DNA of 64,000 nucleotides from Bacteroidota bacterium (GCA_016706255.1 JADJJZ010000006.1:682001-746000), one strand, 5' to 3'. Positions 26,858 through 36,235 are shown, counted from the stretch's first letter. A program made the numbers and translations. Notes: a model not told the origin generated them from the sequence alone.

Positions 26858-27574
26858 ATGGAACAATTTAAAATAAGGCATGATGGTTTTAAAGAAATAA
26901 GAAAAGCTTTACTAATTAAAGCAATTCCAAATTCACTATTAGCCGCACTCTTCGGACTTGCAATTGCTTATTTTAGTAATAACGAACAACAAAGCGATGT
27001 GAAAACTTTGCCGTTTGCAATACCATTGGTATTGGGACTATTAGCATTTGGACTTTATCGTGGTATTAAAAGACAAGAAGCGCTCTTCCATAGTTATAGC
27101 CTGATTCTTGATAATAATAGTATTATTAGAGAACAAATCAATACACCAACAATAACTGTTTCAACCTCAGATATCACGGAAATTATTAAATATTCAAATG
27201 GTAGTTTTACTATAAAAGGAAATTCAAACTTTAATGTAATAGGTGTGCCTTCGCAAATAGAAGATTATGAAAAGCTTGAAAAGTTACTTTCGGAAATAAG
27301 GCCTATTTCGGTGAAAACGGATACACCTTTTCTTCAAAAATTTCGAGGATTGATTTCCATATTTACATTAGGCTTAATGGCTGCAGTTGCTATTTCCAAT
27401 GACAAACTCATAGTTGGTGTATCTGGCACTGTTTTACTTGCAGTTTTGGGTTACTCAGTTTTTGAAATACAAAGAAGCAAAAATATTGACTATAAAACGA
27501 AAAGAATATTTTGGTGGGTAATTTTAGTGGCAGCTTCAGTTTGTAGCGTTATGTATTATAAACTAACTATTTAA
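26858..27574 (+). CDS. Four-helix membrane protein, unknown function
   Basis: 238 residues with hydrophobic helices near 25-41, 50-68, 168-200 (one or two) and 216-234. Between the helix pairs is a ~90-residue soluble segment with beta character (SLILDNNSIIREQINTPTIT, GNSNFNVIGVPSQIEDYEKL) similar in layout to bacterial PH-like/YcxB-like membrane proteins. I cannot name a family. ATG 26858 follows directly on the small lipoprotein remnant. Confidence 0.65.
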   Translation: MEQFKIRHDGFKEIRKALLIKAIPNSLLAALFGLAIAYFSNNEQQSDVKTLPFAIPLVLGLLAFGLYRGIKRQEALFHSYSLILDNNSIIREQINTPTITVSTSDITEIIKYSNGSFTIKGNSNFNVIGVPSQIEDYEKLEKLLSEIRPISVKTDTPFLQKFRGLISIFTLGLMAAVAISNDKLIVGVSGTVLLAVLGYSVFEIQRSKNIDYKTKRIFWWVILVAASVCSVMYYKLTI

Positions 27575-27767
27575 ACGTAATTGAAGACTGATGTGAAAAA
27601 AAGAATTAGTGTTGTTTACAGGTATTTTGTGTCGGATTTAAAGAGATTAGAATTTTCAACTTTGCTTTCCTGTTCAACTTTCGTAAATTAGCTGAGCGCT
27701 TTGGTTTAAATGCAGCTCAGAACGCAAATTGCTATTGTATTTAACAAAATAAATATATAACAAATCA

Positions 27768-28276
27768 ATGAATTCACTTAAATTGGTAATTACTATTTTT
27801 CTCCTAACAATTGGACGGACCATTTCAGCTTGTGATTGTAATATGCAAGGTAAATTTTTACAGGTAGCTCCAAACACAAAACTGGTAGCTTTAGTGAAAG
27901 TGACAAAATATTTGTCGTTTAAAGAAATTTACGATGTGCAAACCCCAATGTCGATGGAAGTTGAAATCATCGATATTTACAAAGGTGAAGAAAGTCGAAA
28001 AACAGTAATCGTTTGGGGTGACGTTGGATATTTATGCCGTCCTTACCTATCCAGATTTGAAGAAGGCGAATATTATGTAATTGCGTTTGAAGAAGGTTTA
28101 GGCGGATCAAAAGGGGAAGGACATAAAAACGAAAAACAACAGATTACGCTATTTCTATTTGCGGCCAATATTGGTTAGATGTGGATTATATCAATAAAAT
28201 CGCAACAGGTTCAGTTTCTGACTCCCAAAATCAAATAACTTTGGATGCATTGAAAGCCGGTCTGGATATAAAATAA
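27768..28276 (+). pseudogene. Secreted TIMP/netrin-like domain protein, frameshifted
   Basis: Signal peptide MNSLKLVITIFLLTIGRTISA, then CDCNMQGKF, the N-terminal Cys-x-Cys typical of TIMP/NTR-like folds, then VALVKVTKYLSFKE and VEIIDIYKGEESRKTVIVWG. The frame closes at 28178, but one base shifted the protein continues DYAISICGQYWLDVDYINKI through to LKAGLDIK and a stop at 28276. Adding one A in the run at about 28129-28133 restores a ~169-residue protein. The function of such bacterial homologues is unknown. Confidence 0.75.
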
Positions 28277-28291
28277 TATTAATGCAATAGC

Positions 28292-29230
28292 ATGTTTTCA
28301 CTATTCAAACACAAACCAGAAAATCCCGGAGTCCCCGAATGGGCTGCTTTTTTCAGCAGTAGTGAATACAGTGAGTTTATAAACGCGATTAGCAATTATT
28401 TCAAAAAAAAGCATGTCACCTACGAACTTGGAGATGGCATGTTGTCGACAGGGGAAAACATCTTTGGATTTGCTTCTATAGGACTAATCAATGTTGCGCA
28501 AGTTTGTAAACAAAACAAGCAAAGAAATTATCGCAAAATTGTCTCCGAGCATTTCGATTCAATGGTTAGCGCCTATCAGTTTGAAATGGAATTTAATAAA
28601 ATTGTTCATGACTTTGACAAAGTAAAAAAATACATTGGCGTTCGCCTTTACCCAAATGACTATGTTGGACATATAGGAAAAGAGTTAACTGTTGGAAAAG
28701 ATTTTGCCGGCGACATTTATTCCATGTTAATTTTTGACCTGCCGGAAAGCATAACGAACGTTCAACCTCATCAAATAGAGCAATGGGGAAGGTCATTTGA
28801 GGAATTGTTTGAAGTAGGGAAACAAAACATAAAGCATAATTACCCTTTAAATATTTCGCAACATAAATTTAATGAGTTGGCAATTTGGTTTGTTGAAGGC
28901 AACCATTTCTTTGCACCAAACATTGTATTTGATTTAAATAATTATCCTAAATTAATTGGCTCAAAAGGGTCTATCGTCGGAATTCCGCACAGGCATTCTG
29001 TAATTATTTATCCAATTGAAAATTTGGAAATTGTTACTGCTATCAATCAACTTATTCCTGCCATTTATGGAATGAACGAGGAAGGGCCCGGATCTATAAG
29101 CAACAATCTTTTTTGGTATATTGATGGACATTTTGAAAACTTACCCTACAAAATTGAAGACAATAAACTGCAATTTTTCCCGCCTCAAAATTTCGCGAAA
29201 ATGGTAAAGACATTGTCAGCAAAGCCTTAA
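28292..29230 (+). CDS. Cytoplasmic protein of unknown function
   Basis: 312 residues, MFSLFKHKPENPGVPEWAAF ... AKMVKTLSAKP, without signal peptide or membrane helix. The composition is ordinary for a soluble alpha/beta protein: VRLYPNDYVGHIGKELTVGK near 115-135 and GIPHRHSVIIYPIENLEI near 230-247. I do not recognise the family. It starts 16 bases after the repaired TIMP-like reading frame and could be co-transcribed with it. Confidence 0.7.
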   Translation: MFSLFKHKPENPGVPEWAAFFSSSEYSEFINAISNYFKKKHVTYELGDGMLSTGENIFGFASIGLINVAQVCKQNKQRNYRKIVSEHFDSMVSAYQFEMEFNKIVHDFDKVKKYIGVRLYPNDYVGHIGKELTVGKDFAGDIYSMLIFDLPESITNVQPHQIEQWGRSFEELFEVGKQNIKHNYPLNISQHKFNELAIWFVEGNHFFAPNIVFDLNNYPKLIGSKGSIVGIPHRHSVIIYPIENLEIVTAINQLIPAIYGMNEEGPGSISNNLFWYIDGHFENLPYKIEDNKLQFFPPQNFAKMVKTLSAKP

Positions 29231-29290
29231 GTTTAGAAGTGTTACATTTTCAGCCATTTAAATTTCTCCCAAAAAGGGCTTAAATCTGCG

Positions 29291-29394
29291 TTTCCGGGCA
29301 TTTTTTGGACAAAAACAGCCAAAAATGATATGCTATCGAAAACAGCGAGTTGATGTATTGTCGCTATATGGTTGGTAAAAATTTGTAGTTTTAT
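29291..29394 (+). promoter_or_regulatory. Duplicated upstream element D, copy 1
   Basis: TTTCCGGGCATTTTTTGGAC plus ACAAAAACAGCCAA at 29291-29322 and TTTGTAGTTTTAT at 29382-29394. Both parts recur at 30718-30749 and 30810-30822 with nearly the same spacing. It precedes the lipoprotein gene at 29482 and is probably a duplicated promoter/leader region. Confidence 0.45.
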
Positions 29395-29481
29395 ATAAGG
29401 AATTGAACAGACAAAACGTAGATATAAAAAACTATAAGTTCAACTACCCTTAAACCCTTCCGTTCAACAGACACATCGATT

Positions 29482-30264
29482 ATGAAACACATTACCTTTA
29501 ACACATACTTAATTACGATATATATACTCACAACTTTATTGAGTTGTAATCAAACAAATTCACTTGAACCTGAAATTGAAAAAGTAATTACTGAATTAAC
29601 AAACAAGTTTTCTCAATTGCCAAAAGGAACATCTAATCCTTTAGACTATTACAAACTTGTTCGCAGCGTAACAAATGGCGAGATGAATTTTGAGATACAA
29701 TTACGATCAGCCCCTGACACAATTGAAGACCCGCAGCAAATTATTATTTTTAAAAACGCATTAGGACAGTATTATGCAATTCCATTTTTTTCTAATACTT
29801 ATCGGGACTATTGGGATTTTCAATTTGACAGCCCAATACCATCCGTAAAACCGACAAATACCACCTTTGAAAAAGAGTTTATCTCTGCACTGAATACATT
29901 AAATTTTAATGACACTATTGGAACTGTTTGGACTGTAATCGATGAAATGTTATCTTCACTCCTTCGCTGTTCTTATGTTACTAAAAGTGATAGTACAGAA
30001 TTGCTCACACTATATATGAACAACAATTATAATATACCAGTGGAGAATTCTGATAGCGGTTTTCAAAGGCTCCAAAAAAATTACGCGGCAATTTCCGATA
30101 AATGGCTTAAGCAAGAATTTCTTTACCGCGCCGACATTTATTTCGATGCTGAAAATTATAGAATATATCAGATCTGCAATAGTGAAAGGTTATGGAGAAA
30201 TAAACCTAATTTATTAATTACAGTATACCGTCAAGATGTTGTCTTTCATCAAACCACTTATTAA
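29482..30264 (+). CDS. Predicted lipoprotein, unknown function
   Basis: 260 residues, with the signal MKHITFNTYLITIYILTTLL ending SCNQ (acylated Cys about 22). The mature part contains EPEIEKVITELTNKFSQLPK, RSVTNGEMNFEIQLRSAPD and YRIYQICNSERLWRNKPNLL, with no recognised family. It lies 88 bases after duplicated element D. Several small lipoproteins of this kind occur in this accessory stretch. Confidence 0.72.
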   Translation: MKHITFNTYLITIYILTTLLSCNQTNSLEPEIEKVITELTNKFSQLPKGTSNPLDYYKLVRSVTNGEMNFEIQLRSAPDTIEDPQQIIIFKNALGQYYAIPFFSNTYRDYWDFQFDSPIPSVKPTNTTFEKEFISALNTLNFNDTIGTVWTVIDEMLSSLLRCSYVTKSDSTELLTLYMNNNYNIPVENSDSGFQRLQKNYAAISDKWLKQEFLYRADIYFDAENYRIYQICNSERLWRNKPNLLITVYRQDVVFHQTTY

Positions 30265-30410
30265 TTATTGATTGAAGCCTGTTTTATAAAAAGCAAATAA
30301 TTGATATTATTGCCCTTAATTTAGCTTAGTTAATAGTTTTAAAATAACTGAAGCCACTTATTTTGCATTTTATTAATTAGTTTAGCTTTCAATACAATGT
30401 TATAACATTC

Positions 30411-30570
30411 ATGAAAATATATTTAACACAAGCCACGGCAGGTCGGGGAGGAATTGGGTTAATAGGCAATCTGCAATATTTGCTACGGAGCATCCAAATT
30501 GAGCTTAACGATTCAGGCTTTAAGTACTCATTTAATGAACTTTGGTTATATTGAAGATCTTATGAAGTAA
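30411..30570 (+). pseudogene. Short ORF, possibly a broken gene fragment
   Basis: ATG 30411 encodes a 47-residue reading MKIYLTQATAGRGGIGLIGN ... SFNELWLY to 30554. Dropping one T at 30541-30543 would extend it to GYIEDLMK and a stop at 30570. No homology is recognised; the rest of the 618-bp gap 30265-30882 shows only AT-rich sequence and duplicated element D. Confidence 0.25.
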
Positions 30571-30717
30571 TAATAAAACCTTTGTCTGCGGCTAACGACT
30601 TTAAATCTTTAATTAAAGTATTATGTCGTTATAATAGGTTATTTTTTTATATGTCTATTATTGAGACAAGACTTTTTCGGCCATTCATAAATTCCAAAAA
30701 TTAGTTCTAAATTGTTG

Positions 30718-30822
30718 TTTCCGGGCATTTTCCAGACAAAAACAGCCAATAGCGCTTAATTGCATGAGCCAAGTGTTGAGAAATACTTACCTTTTAGGAA
30801 AGCAAAAGTTTTGTAGTTTTAT
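30718..30822 (+). promoter_or_regulatory. Duplicated upstream element D, copy 2
   Basis: TTTCCGGGCATTTTCCAGAC plus AAAAACAGCCAA (30718-30749) and TTTGTAGTTTTAT (30810-30822), matching 29291-29394. It lies 61 bases before the RibD/DHFR-like gene. Confidence 0.45.
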
Positions 30823-30882
30823 TGATAGATTAAAACTAGTGCCAAAACTGACACTAAATAATGGAACTGTAGCCAACAAAAT

Positions 30883-31431
30883 ATGAGAAAAGTAATTGCA
30901 GCATTCAATATGACACTTGACGGGGTTGCCGATCATACAGCAGGAATAGCTGATGATGAACTTCACCTACATTATTCTGAGCTGATAGATAATGCCGGCG
31001 TTATTTTATACGGAAGAACAACTTTTCAATTAATGCAATTTTGGCAAACATTGTTACAAAACCCATCCGGAGAAAAATCAATGGATGAGTTTGCAGTTTC
31101 AATCGACAAAATTGAAAAAAATGTTTTTTCCAACACACTCAAAACCACAGACTGGGAAAGTGCAATAATTGCAACCAGGCCTCTTTCGGATGAAGTTATT
31201 CATCTAAAAAAACAACCCGGAAACGACATACTTATTGGAAGTAAAAGTTTGATTATTCAATTGTTGAACAGTAATCTTATAGACGAATTTCAAATATGTA
31301 TTCATCCGGTAATAGTAGGAAAAGGCATGTTATTATTTGACCATATTGCCGATAGAATTTTATTAAAACTCATTAAAACAAAATTGCTTAGCTCAGGTGC
31401 TATTGTGCTTTATTATGAACCGAATGCATAG
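30883..31431 (+). CDS. RibD C-terminal/dihydrofolate-reductase-like protein
   Basis: 182 residues. MRKVIAAFNMTLDGVADHTA is the usual opening of RibD-C/DHFR-like proteins, followed by ILYGRTTFQLMQFW, then NDILIGSKSLIIQLLNSNL and CIHPVIVGKGMLLFD, the NADPH-binding side of the fold. Stand-alone members are widespread in Bacteroidota accessory regions; most have no proven reaction, and the RibD/DHFR fold implies an NADPH-dependent reductase. The start ATG 30883 matches family length. No operon partner. Confidence 0.85.
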   Translation: MRKVIAAFNMTLDGVADHTAGIADDELHLHYSELIDNAGVILYGRTTFQLMQFWQTLLQNPSGEKSMDEFAVSIDKIEKNVFSNTLKTTDWESAIIATRPLSDEVIHLKKQPGNDILIGSKSLIIQLLNSNLIDEFQICIHPVIVGKGMLLFDHIADRILLKLIKTKLLSSGAIVLYYEPNA

Positions 31432-31456
31432 CAAACACACTTTTAAAAATATATAA

Positions 31457-31949
31457 ATGATTTTCACGATTACAATTATCCCTGACGAACCTTACTACAA
31501 AGAAGCCTATGACGAATTGGTCTCCACATTAAAGCTTAAAAAGTATGAACCTTATTTTGCCATTATTATGATACTTTTTGGTATTGGGCTTTACTTTTTG
31601 ATACGGATAAAGTTTTAGGAATATTTCCAATCATTTTTAGTCTTATTGGTGTTTACGAGTTGTATAAGGTTTATAATGAAAAAATAAATGGCTGAAGGCC
31701 AGATTAGCCAGTATTGTCACAGGCCAAAAAATCGAAATGGAATTTAGTGATTCAAATATTAGCCATAAAGGCCCGTTTTCAAATGGTGAGATAAAGTGGG
31801 AGGGTATTATAAGTATACATAAAACCAAAAAAGGAATAATACTTAAACCGGATAACGGAATTAGTATGTATTTGCCCGACATGCTTTTTTCAGATAAAAA
31901 TGAGATTGAATTTATTTTATCAAAAAACAAACGCAAAATACTTGATTGA
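31457..31949 (+). pseudogene. YcxB-like membrane protein with two frameshifts
   Basis: Three overlapping frames join into one protein: MIFTITIIPDEPYYKEAYDE plus a helix YFAIIMILFGIGLYF; then (one T missing at 31594-31599) DTDKVLGIFPIIFSLIGVYE, a second helix; then (one A missing near 31680-31689) WLKARLASIVTGQKIEMEFS, ISHKGPFSNGEIKWEGIISI and YLPDMLFSDKNEIEFIL to the stop. Two N-terminal helices and a C-terminal PH-like YcxB domain are the family layout. Both breaks are in homopolymers, so sequencing error is plausible; otherwise it is a decayed gene. Confidence 0.7.
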
Positions 31950-32376
31950 GCTTAACAAAAGTAAATATAACGTTAACTGAACTATGCGTATAATTAAATT
32001 AAATAAATTTCAATTCTCTTATAACTGGTAATTAAGTTAATAAATTAAATTTTATCAATAAATCTATCGAAATTAATTATCTTCTCAAACCATTCTGCCG
32101 CCCCAACAGGGCTGGTAATTTTTTTTGGTGGGAATTTTTTCTACCATTCTTTCGCTCCGCTGGAGCTGAATAAAATAAATGATTAATAAAAAATAGTATT
32201 AACAGATTAACTAAAAATTCTCCGCGAAACTCCGCGGGCTGTTTCTCCGTGAACTTCGCGGTTTCGGCTGTTTAAAATTTCAAATAATAAATCCAAATGA
32301 AATGTAATATAAATTTCGGCTGTTTAATCAGCATATTATCGGCACAGGTTAATATTTATTAACCCCAACGAAAACT
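31950..32376. repeat. Non-coding AT-rich gap with dispersed repeat blocks
   Basis: No gene seen. The right half contains (about 32215-32275) CTCCGCGAAACTCCGCGGGC and GTGAACTTCGCGGTTTCGGC ending in GGCTGTT, the same text family as 11.7-12.25 kb, and a further CGGCTGTT at 32316. Confidence 0.55.
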
Positions 32377-32580
32377 CCGAATGAAAATCGCACTCGAAAT
32401 CGGCTGTTCAATTGGTACATTGGTACATCGGTACATTCTCACATCAATTAGCCTCCGAATGAAAATCGCACTCAAAATTGGCTGTTCAATTGGTACATTG
32501 GTACATCGGTACATTCGCACATCAATAAGCCTCCTAATGAAATTCATGCTCAAAACCGGCTGTTAATCAGCACATCAACA
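32377..32580. repeat. 78-bp tandem repeat, about 2.5 copies
   Basis: Two near-identical units begin CCGAATGAAAATCGCACTC at 32377 and 32455 and contain GGCTGTTCAATTGGTACATT and CATCGGTACATT. A third degenerate unit starts near 32533. The 78-bp period keeps reading frames open on both strands, which explains spurious ~60-residue ORFs here. The text is shared with the mosaic at 60.75-61.14 kb. Confidence 0.75.
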
Positions 32581-32598
32581 AATTAGCACATCAGCACA

Positions 32599-33950
32599 TT
32601 AAATCCCCTGTTTCTTAAACGTCACTCCCGCTCCTTTATCAGAAGCACCATCTCCCGGCAAAACATAAAACGGAATATTCTGGTAAGCGTAATGGCCATT
32701 GCCATCGTAGATAAATAAATATAATCGGTAAGGGCCCTCTTTTTCGGGAGCGGTAAATGTTACGGTATTGCCTTTCGTTTTAATTCCGAGGCCTTTTAAT
32801 GCAGCAGGTTTTGCTTCTACATCACCACCTGCTTTTATATCAGTACTTTCATAAACAACTTCCCAAACATATTTTAATTTATCACCATTGGCATCTATTG
32901 CTGTTGCAATAGCGGAGCAAGTGCTAAAAGGTTGAATTAATACTGAATCACCTTTATGTTTATTGTTTAAAGTTACATCACTTAATACCGGTGCCGTATT
33001 TACAGGTTCTTTACCGGTCCATATTCTTTCCAATTCATCAACAGCCTGACTCGATAAACCTTTTTCATCAAATAAACCATACCAGGTGGCTGTAGTTTCC
33101 TGTTTTTGTCCCCATAAAAAAACATAAGAGCCCATGCACAATTTTCTATCGCCTGCAATATAATTTGTGTAACGTTCTTTATATGAACTTGCTTTTTCAC
33201 TGCTGCTTTGTTCAACAGGAACCTGCCACATTGTTTTTTGCACTTCCCAATGTCCGTTTGGACCCCATTCGGTAATCATGTATGGTTTAGTCCATTTAGT
33301 AGTGCGTAATTGTTTTGCAACATTTCCTAAATCGCCATAAGTATTAATACCATAAATATCAATTTCGGGGCAACGCTCTAAAAGTAATCTGGTTTCTATT
33401 GTATCTAAACCTGCAGTAACTGTCATGGTAGGATGATTCGGATCTTTTCATGAATCATTTTAGCAATATCATTAACTGCATACCACACATTGGTATTCGT
33501 ATAAAATAAATCTACTTCGTTGCCTACACCCCAGGCCAGTAATGCAGGGTGATTTTTATATTTTTCAACAATTGCGGTAAAAAATTCCAATTGTTGTTTT
33601 ACTTTTTCAGCATTATCATAATCAAAACCATGGCGTTCGTGTTGCAGCCATAATCCTAATAATACGGTTAAACCTTTTTCTTGCGCAGCATCTAATATTT
33701 CTCCTGCATTATCAATCCCCCAGGTTCTGATGGAATTTGCACCTATACTAACAGCTTTGTCGAGCTCAACGCTGCCACCAACTCCTTTTACATAATAAGG
33801 TTCATTATTGCGATATAAAGTCCAATTGCCTTCTGCATCTTTTTGTATCGTGACCGGAACTGCCTGAGCATAAATGTTTGATAAATTAACTGCAAGCAGC
33901 AGAAGTGTCGCTACAAAAAGTTTACATTGGTGGCTAACTGGTTTCTTCAT
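32599..33950 (-). pseudogene. Clan-A (GH2 TIM-barrel-like) glycoside hydrolase, frameshifted
   Basis: Signal peptide MKKPVSHQCKLFVATLLLLA ... IYAQ, then a TIM barrel: YYVKGVGGSVELDKAVSIGA, acid/base Glu in LAWGVGNEVD, nucleophile Glu in YMITEWGPNG, and a C-terminal Ig-like domain ending near 32602. The frame breaks at about 33440: EKIRIILP-stop versus EKDPNHPTMTVTAGL if one A is added to the AAAA run. Repaired it is about 450 residues. ATG 33950 overlaps the 3' end of the Nudix-type regulator by 17 bases, so the two are one transcript. Probable role: secreted or periplasmic beta-glycosidase in glycan breakdown. Confidence 0.82.
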
Positions 33951-34659
33951 TTTTCTGATAGAGTTTTTTATCGAATTTGAATAATCGAGATGGACGGTAA
34001 GGAACATCTTTTTCAAATTCTTCGGTTTCTTTTACATATTGAAAAAGGTCAATTTTTTTCCTGAAATTACCTTTATCAAATTTTTTGTCGAGCACCGTTT
34101 CAAAAAACGATTGTAGTTGTGTGAGCGTAAATTTTTCTTCTATCACACCATTCCACAATGGTTTTGTCAAAGTGCTTTCTTTCAACTTTTTATAGGAATA
34201 ATCAATAATATCCCTATGGTCAAAAGCTAGTTTCGGCAAACTTTTTATGCTATGCCATTTCGCTTTATCGGCCCAAGAGGCAGCTTTTGGGTTAAATCCC
34301 TTCAAATTTACAATGGCATAATACGCCACGGTAACCACCCTGCCCAGCGGATGCCTGTCTACCGCACCAAACGTATGCACCTGTTCAAAGTTCAAATCAG
34401 GCAGACTGGTAAGTGCTTTTAATACTCTTCCGGCTGAGGTATCGAGGTCTTCATCAGGGTAAACCAAGTCGCCCGGTAACGCCCACAAACCCTTGTAGGG
34501 CTCAGCTCCGCGCTGAATCAGTAATACTTGTAAGTCCTTCTTACCATAGCCAAATACCACACAGTCAATGCTGAATGCTAATTCAAAAAATGAATCAATC
34601 GGCACATCATAAATCTGGTATTCATTTCGCCTTCTAAGGGTTTTGTTTGTTTTTGCCAT
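33934..34659 (-). CDS. Nudix-type transcriptional regulator (NrtR/AraR-like)
   Basis: 241 residues. A Nudix-fold domain (about 25-155; VVFGYGKKDLQVLLIQRGAE, GLWALPGDLVYPDEDLD) is followed by a winged helix-turn-helix (about 165-235; LWNGVIEEKFTLTQLQSFFE, KGNFRKKIDLFQYV, YRPSRLFKFD), the NrtR architecture. The Nudix catalytic box is degenerate (RVLKALT in place of RExxEE), so it should sense rather than hydrolyse. In Bacteroides a homologue (AraR) is a sugar-responsive regulator. It is divergent from a T9SS binding protein across a 115-bp gap containing the palindromic operator, and precedes a GH gene in its own operon. TACATTTG (minus, 34676-34683) is its -7 box. Confidence 0.88.
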   Translation of the reverse strand: MAKTNKTLRRRNEYQIYDVPIDSFFELAFSIDCVVFGYGKKDLQVLLIQRGAEPYKGLWALPGDLVYPDEDLDTSAGRVLKALTSLPDLNFEQVHTFGAVDRHPLGRVVTVAYYAIVNLKGFNPKAASWADKAKWHSIKSLPKLAFDHRDIIDYSYKKLKESTLTKPLWNGVIEEKFTLTQLQSFFETVLDKKFDKGNFRKKIDLFQYVKETEEFEKDVPYRPSRLFKFDKKLYQKNEETS

Positions 34660-34700
34660 AGTTTGCTCTATTTGGCAAATGTAAACAAGATTATAAAAAT

Positions 34701-34740
34701 AATACTTATTGTAAAAATTACAAAAAGTATTTTACATTTA
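34701..34740 (+). promoter_or_regulatory. Divergent promoter with palindromic operator (site 2)
   Basis: Palindrome AATACTTATTGTAA (34701-34714), spacer AAA, TTACAAAAAGTATT (34718-34731): 13 of 14 arm positions pair. For the plus-strand gene, TTG (34709-34711) and TACATTTA (34733-34740) are 21 bases apart, placing the operator in the promoter spacer. For the divergent regulator it lies at or upstream of the -33 region, suggesting autoregulation. Confidence 0.78.
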
Positions 34741-34774
34741 TCCCATTATTTCACTTAAACCTTTACACTTAACT

Positions 34775-36235
34775 ATGAAAAATCTTACGCTTTTCTTTGC
34801 GCTGTTGGGTTTCAGCCTTGTTTCGATGGCTCAAACCTACAATGTTACCTTTAAAGTAAACATGAATGAAGTTGCTGATCCTTTTACAACACCTGAGGTA
34901 AACGGCAATTTTAACGGCTGGTGCGGTGGCTGTGCACCCATGAGTGACCCCGATTTAGATGGCATTTGGGAAGTTACCATTGCCCTGGCTCCGGGTACTT
35001 ATGAGTACAAATTTGCTTACGATAGCTGGGCCGGACAAGAAAACCTGATTCCGGGAACATCTTGCACCGTAACAAATTTTGGTTTTACAAACCGTTCACT
35101 GGTTGTAGATGCATCAGATATCAACTTAGACCCTGTTTGTTGGGGTAGTTGCGATAATTGTGGTGCAGGTGCATTGTATGATATTACATTTCAGGTAAAT
35201 ATGAATGGTGTTGCAGGTCCTTTTACTACACCGGAAGTTAATGGAAACTTTAACGGATGGTGCGGAGGTTGTGCCCCTATGACTGATGCAAACAGCGATG
35301 GTATTTGGGAAATCACTATTACATTAGCTCCGGGTACTTATGAATATAAATTTGCTTATGATGCATGGGCAGGTCAGGAAGCTTTAACAGAAGGTTCTTC
35401 TTGCACCGTTACAAATTTCGGATTTACAAACAGGTCGTTAACCGTTACAGATAATGCTATCCTTGATCCGTTTATTTGGGGAACTTGCGATTTTATCAAT
35501 ACAAACATTACACCTACAGGTACTGTAACTGTATGTTCAGGAACTACGCAAACATTTACAGCAGCTTCCGGCTACACCGGTTATCAGTGGAAGAAAAATG
35601 GAACAAATATTCCTGGTGCTAATGCTTCAAGTTATACTACAAATCAGGCTGGTAATTACAGTGTGGTAATCAGCCAGGGAACTGCATTCGCACAGTCACC
35701 TCCTACTACTTTAGCAATTTCAAAAGCAGCACCAAAAATTACACCAATAGGAAGTCTTGATATTTGCGCTACAGGCTCAGTAATTCTTAAAGGTAAAATT
35801 GGCGTTGGCAGTACTTATCAGTGGTATAAAAATGGTGTTGTAATTGCAGGTGCACCATTAAATCTAACTGTAACAACTATTGGTAGCTATAAACTAAAAG
35901 AAACTACTGCTGCAGGTTGTGTGAAATCAAAAACAGCTTCGGTTACATCATCATGTAAATTTGATGAATCAAACAGCGATGATTTTGTTATTTATCCAAA
36001 CCCTAACAGCGGCGATTTTTCAATTCAACTCAGTAATAATTCAGGCACAGCAAAAGAAATAAATATCACTATTTATTCTGCCACAGGAGCTGTTGTTTAT
36101 GAAGCAAATTACACTTCAGAAAATAGTGTAATTAATCAGGATATTAATTTAGGTAATGGTATTGCCACAGGTATGTATCTGGTTAAAATAAGTAATGGAA
36201 ACACTACTTTGAATAAAACATTAGTTATAGAATAA
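34775..36235 (+). CDS. Secreted T9SS protein with two Cys-rich carbohydrate-binding-like repeats
   Basis: 486 residues with a signal peptide MKNLTLFFALLGFSLVSMAQ. Two ~105-residue repeats (about 21-125 and 132-235) share EVNGNFNGWCGGCAPM, GTYEYKFAYD.WAGQE, CTVTNFGFTNRSL and C-terminal paired Cys. They resemble CBM20/48-like starch-binding folds in the NGxFNxW and GxYEYKF segments and are often appended to laminarinases in marine Bacteroidota. Two Ig-like segments follow (about 240-400). A type A T9SS sorting domain (IYPNPNSGDFSIQLS ... GMYLVKI) ends the protein. No catalytic domain: probably a secreted or surface glycan binder. Its promoter carries operator site 2. Confidence 0.8.
   Translation: MKNLTLFFALLGFSLVSMAQTYNVTFKVNMNEVADPFTTPEVNGNFNGWCGGCAPMSDPDLDGIWEVTIALAPGTYEYKFAYDSWAGQENLIPGTSCTVTNFGFTNRSLVVDASDINLDPVCWGSCDNCGAGALYDITFQVNMNGVAGPFTTPEVNGNFNGWCGGCAPMTDANSDGIWEITITLAPGTYEYKFAYDAWAGQEALTEGSSCTVTNFGFTNRSLTVTDNAILDPFIWGTCDFINTNITPTGTVTVCSGTTQTFTAASGYTGYQWKKNGTNIPGANASSYTTNQAGNYSVVISQGTAFAQSPPTTLAISKAAPKITPIGSLDICATGSVILKGKIGVGSTYQWYKNGVVIAGAPLNLTVTTIGSYKLKETTAAGCVKSKTASVTSSCKFDESNSDDFVIYPNPNSGDFSIQLSNNSGTAKEINITIYSATGAVVYEANYTSENSVINQDINLGNGIATGMYLVKISNGNTTLNKTLVIE

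Noticed and set aside
32359..32566. Two overlapping ~60-residue ORFs, one on each strand, with internal periodic peptide repeats
   Set aside because: They arise from the 78-bp tandem repeat (period divisible by three) and the text recurs in non-coding gaps.
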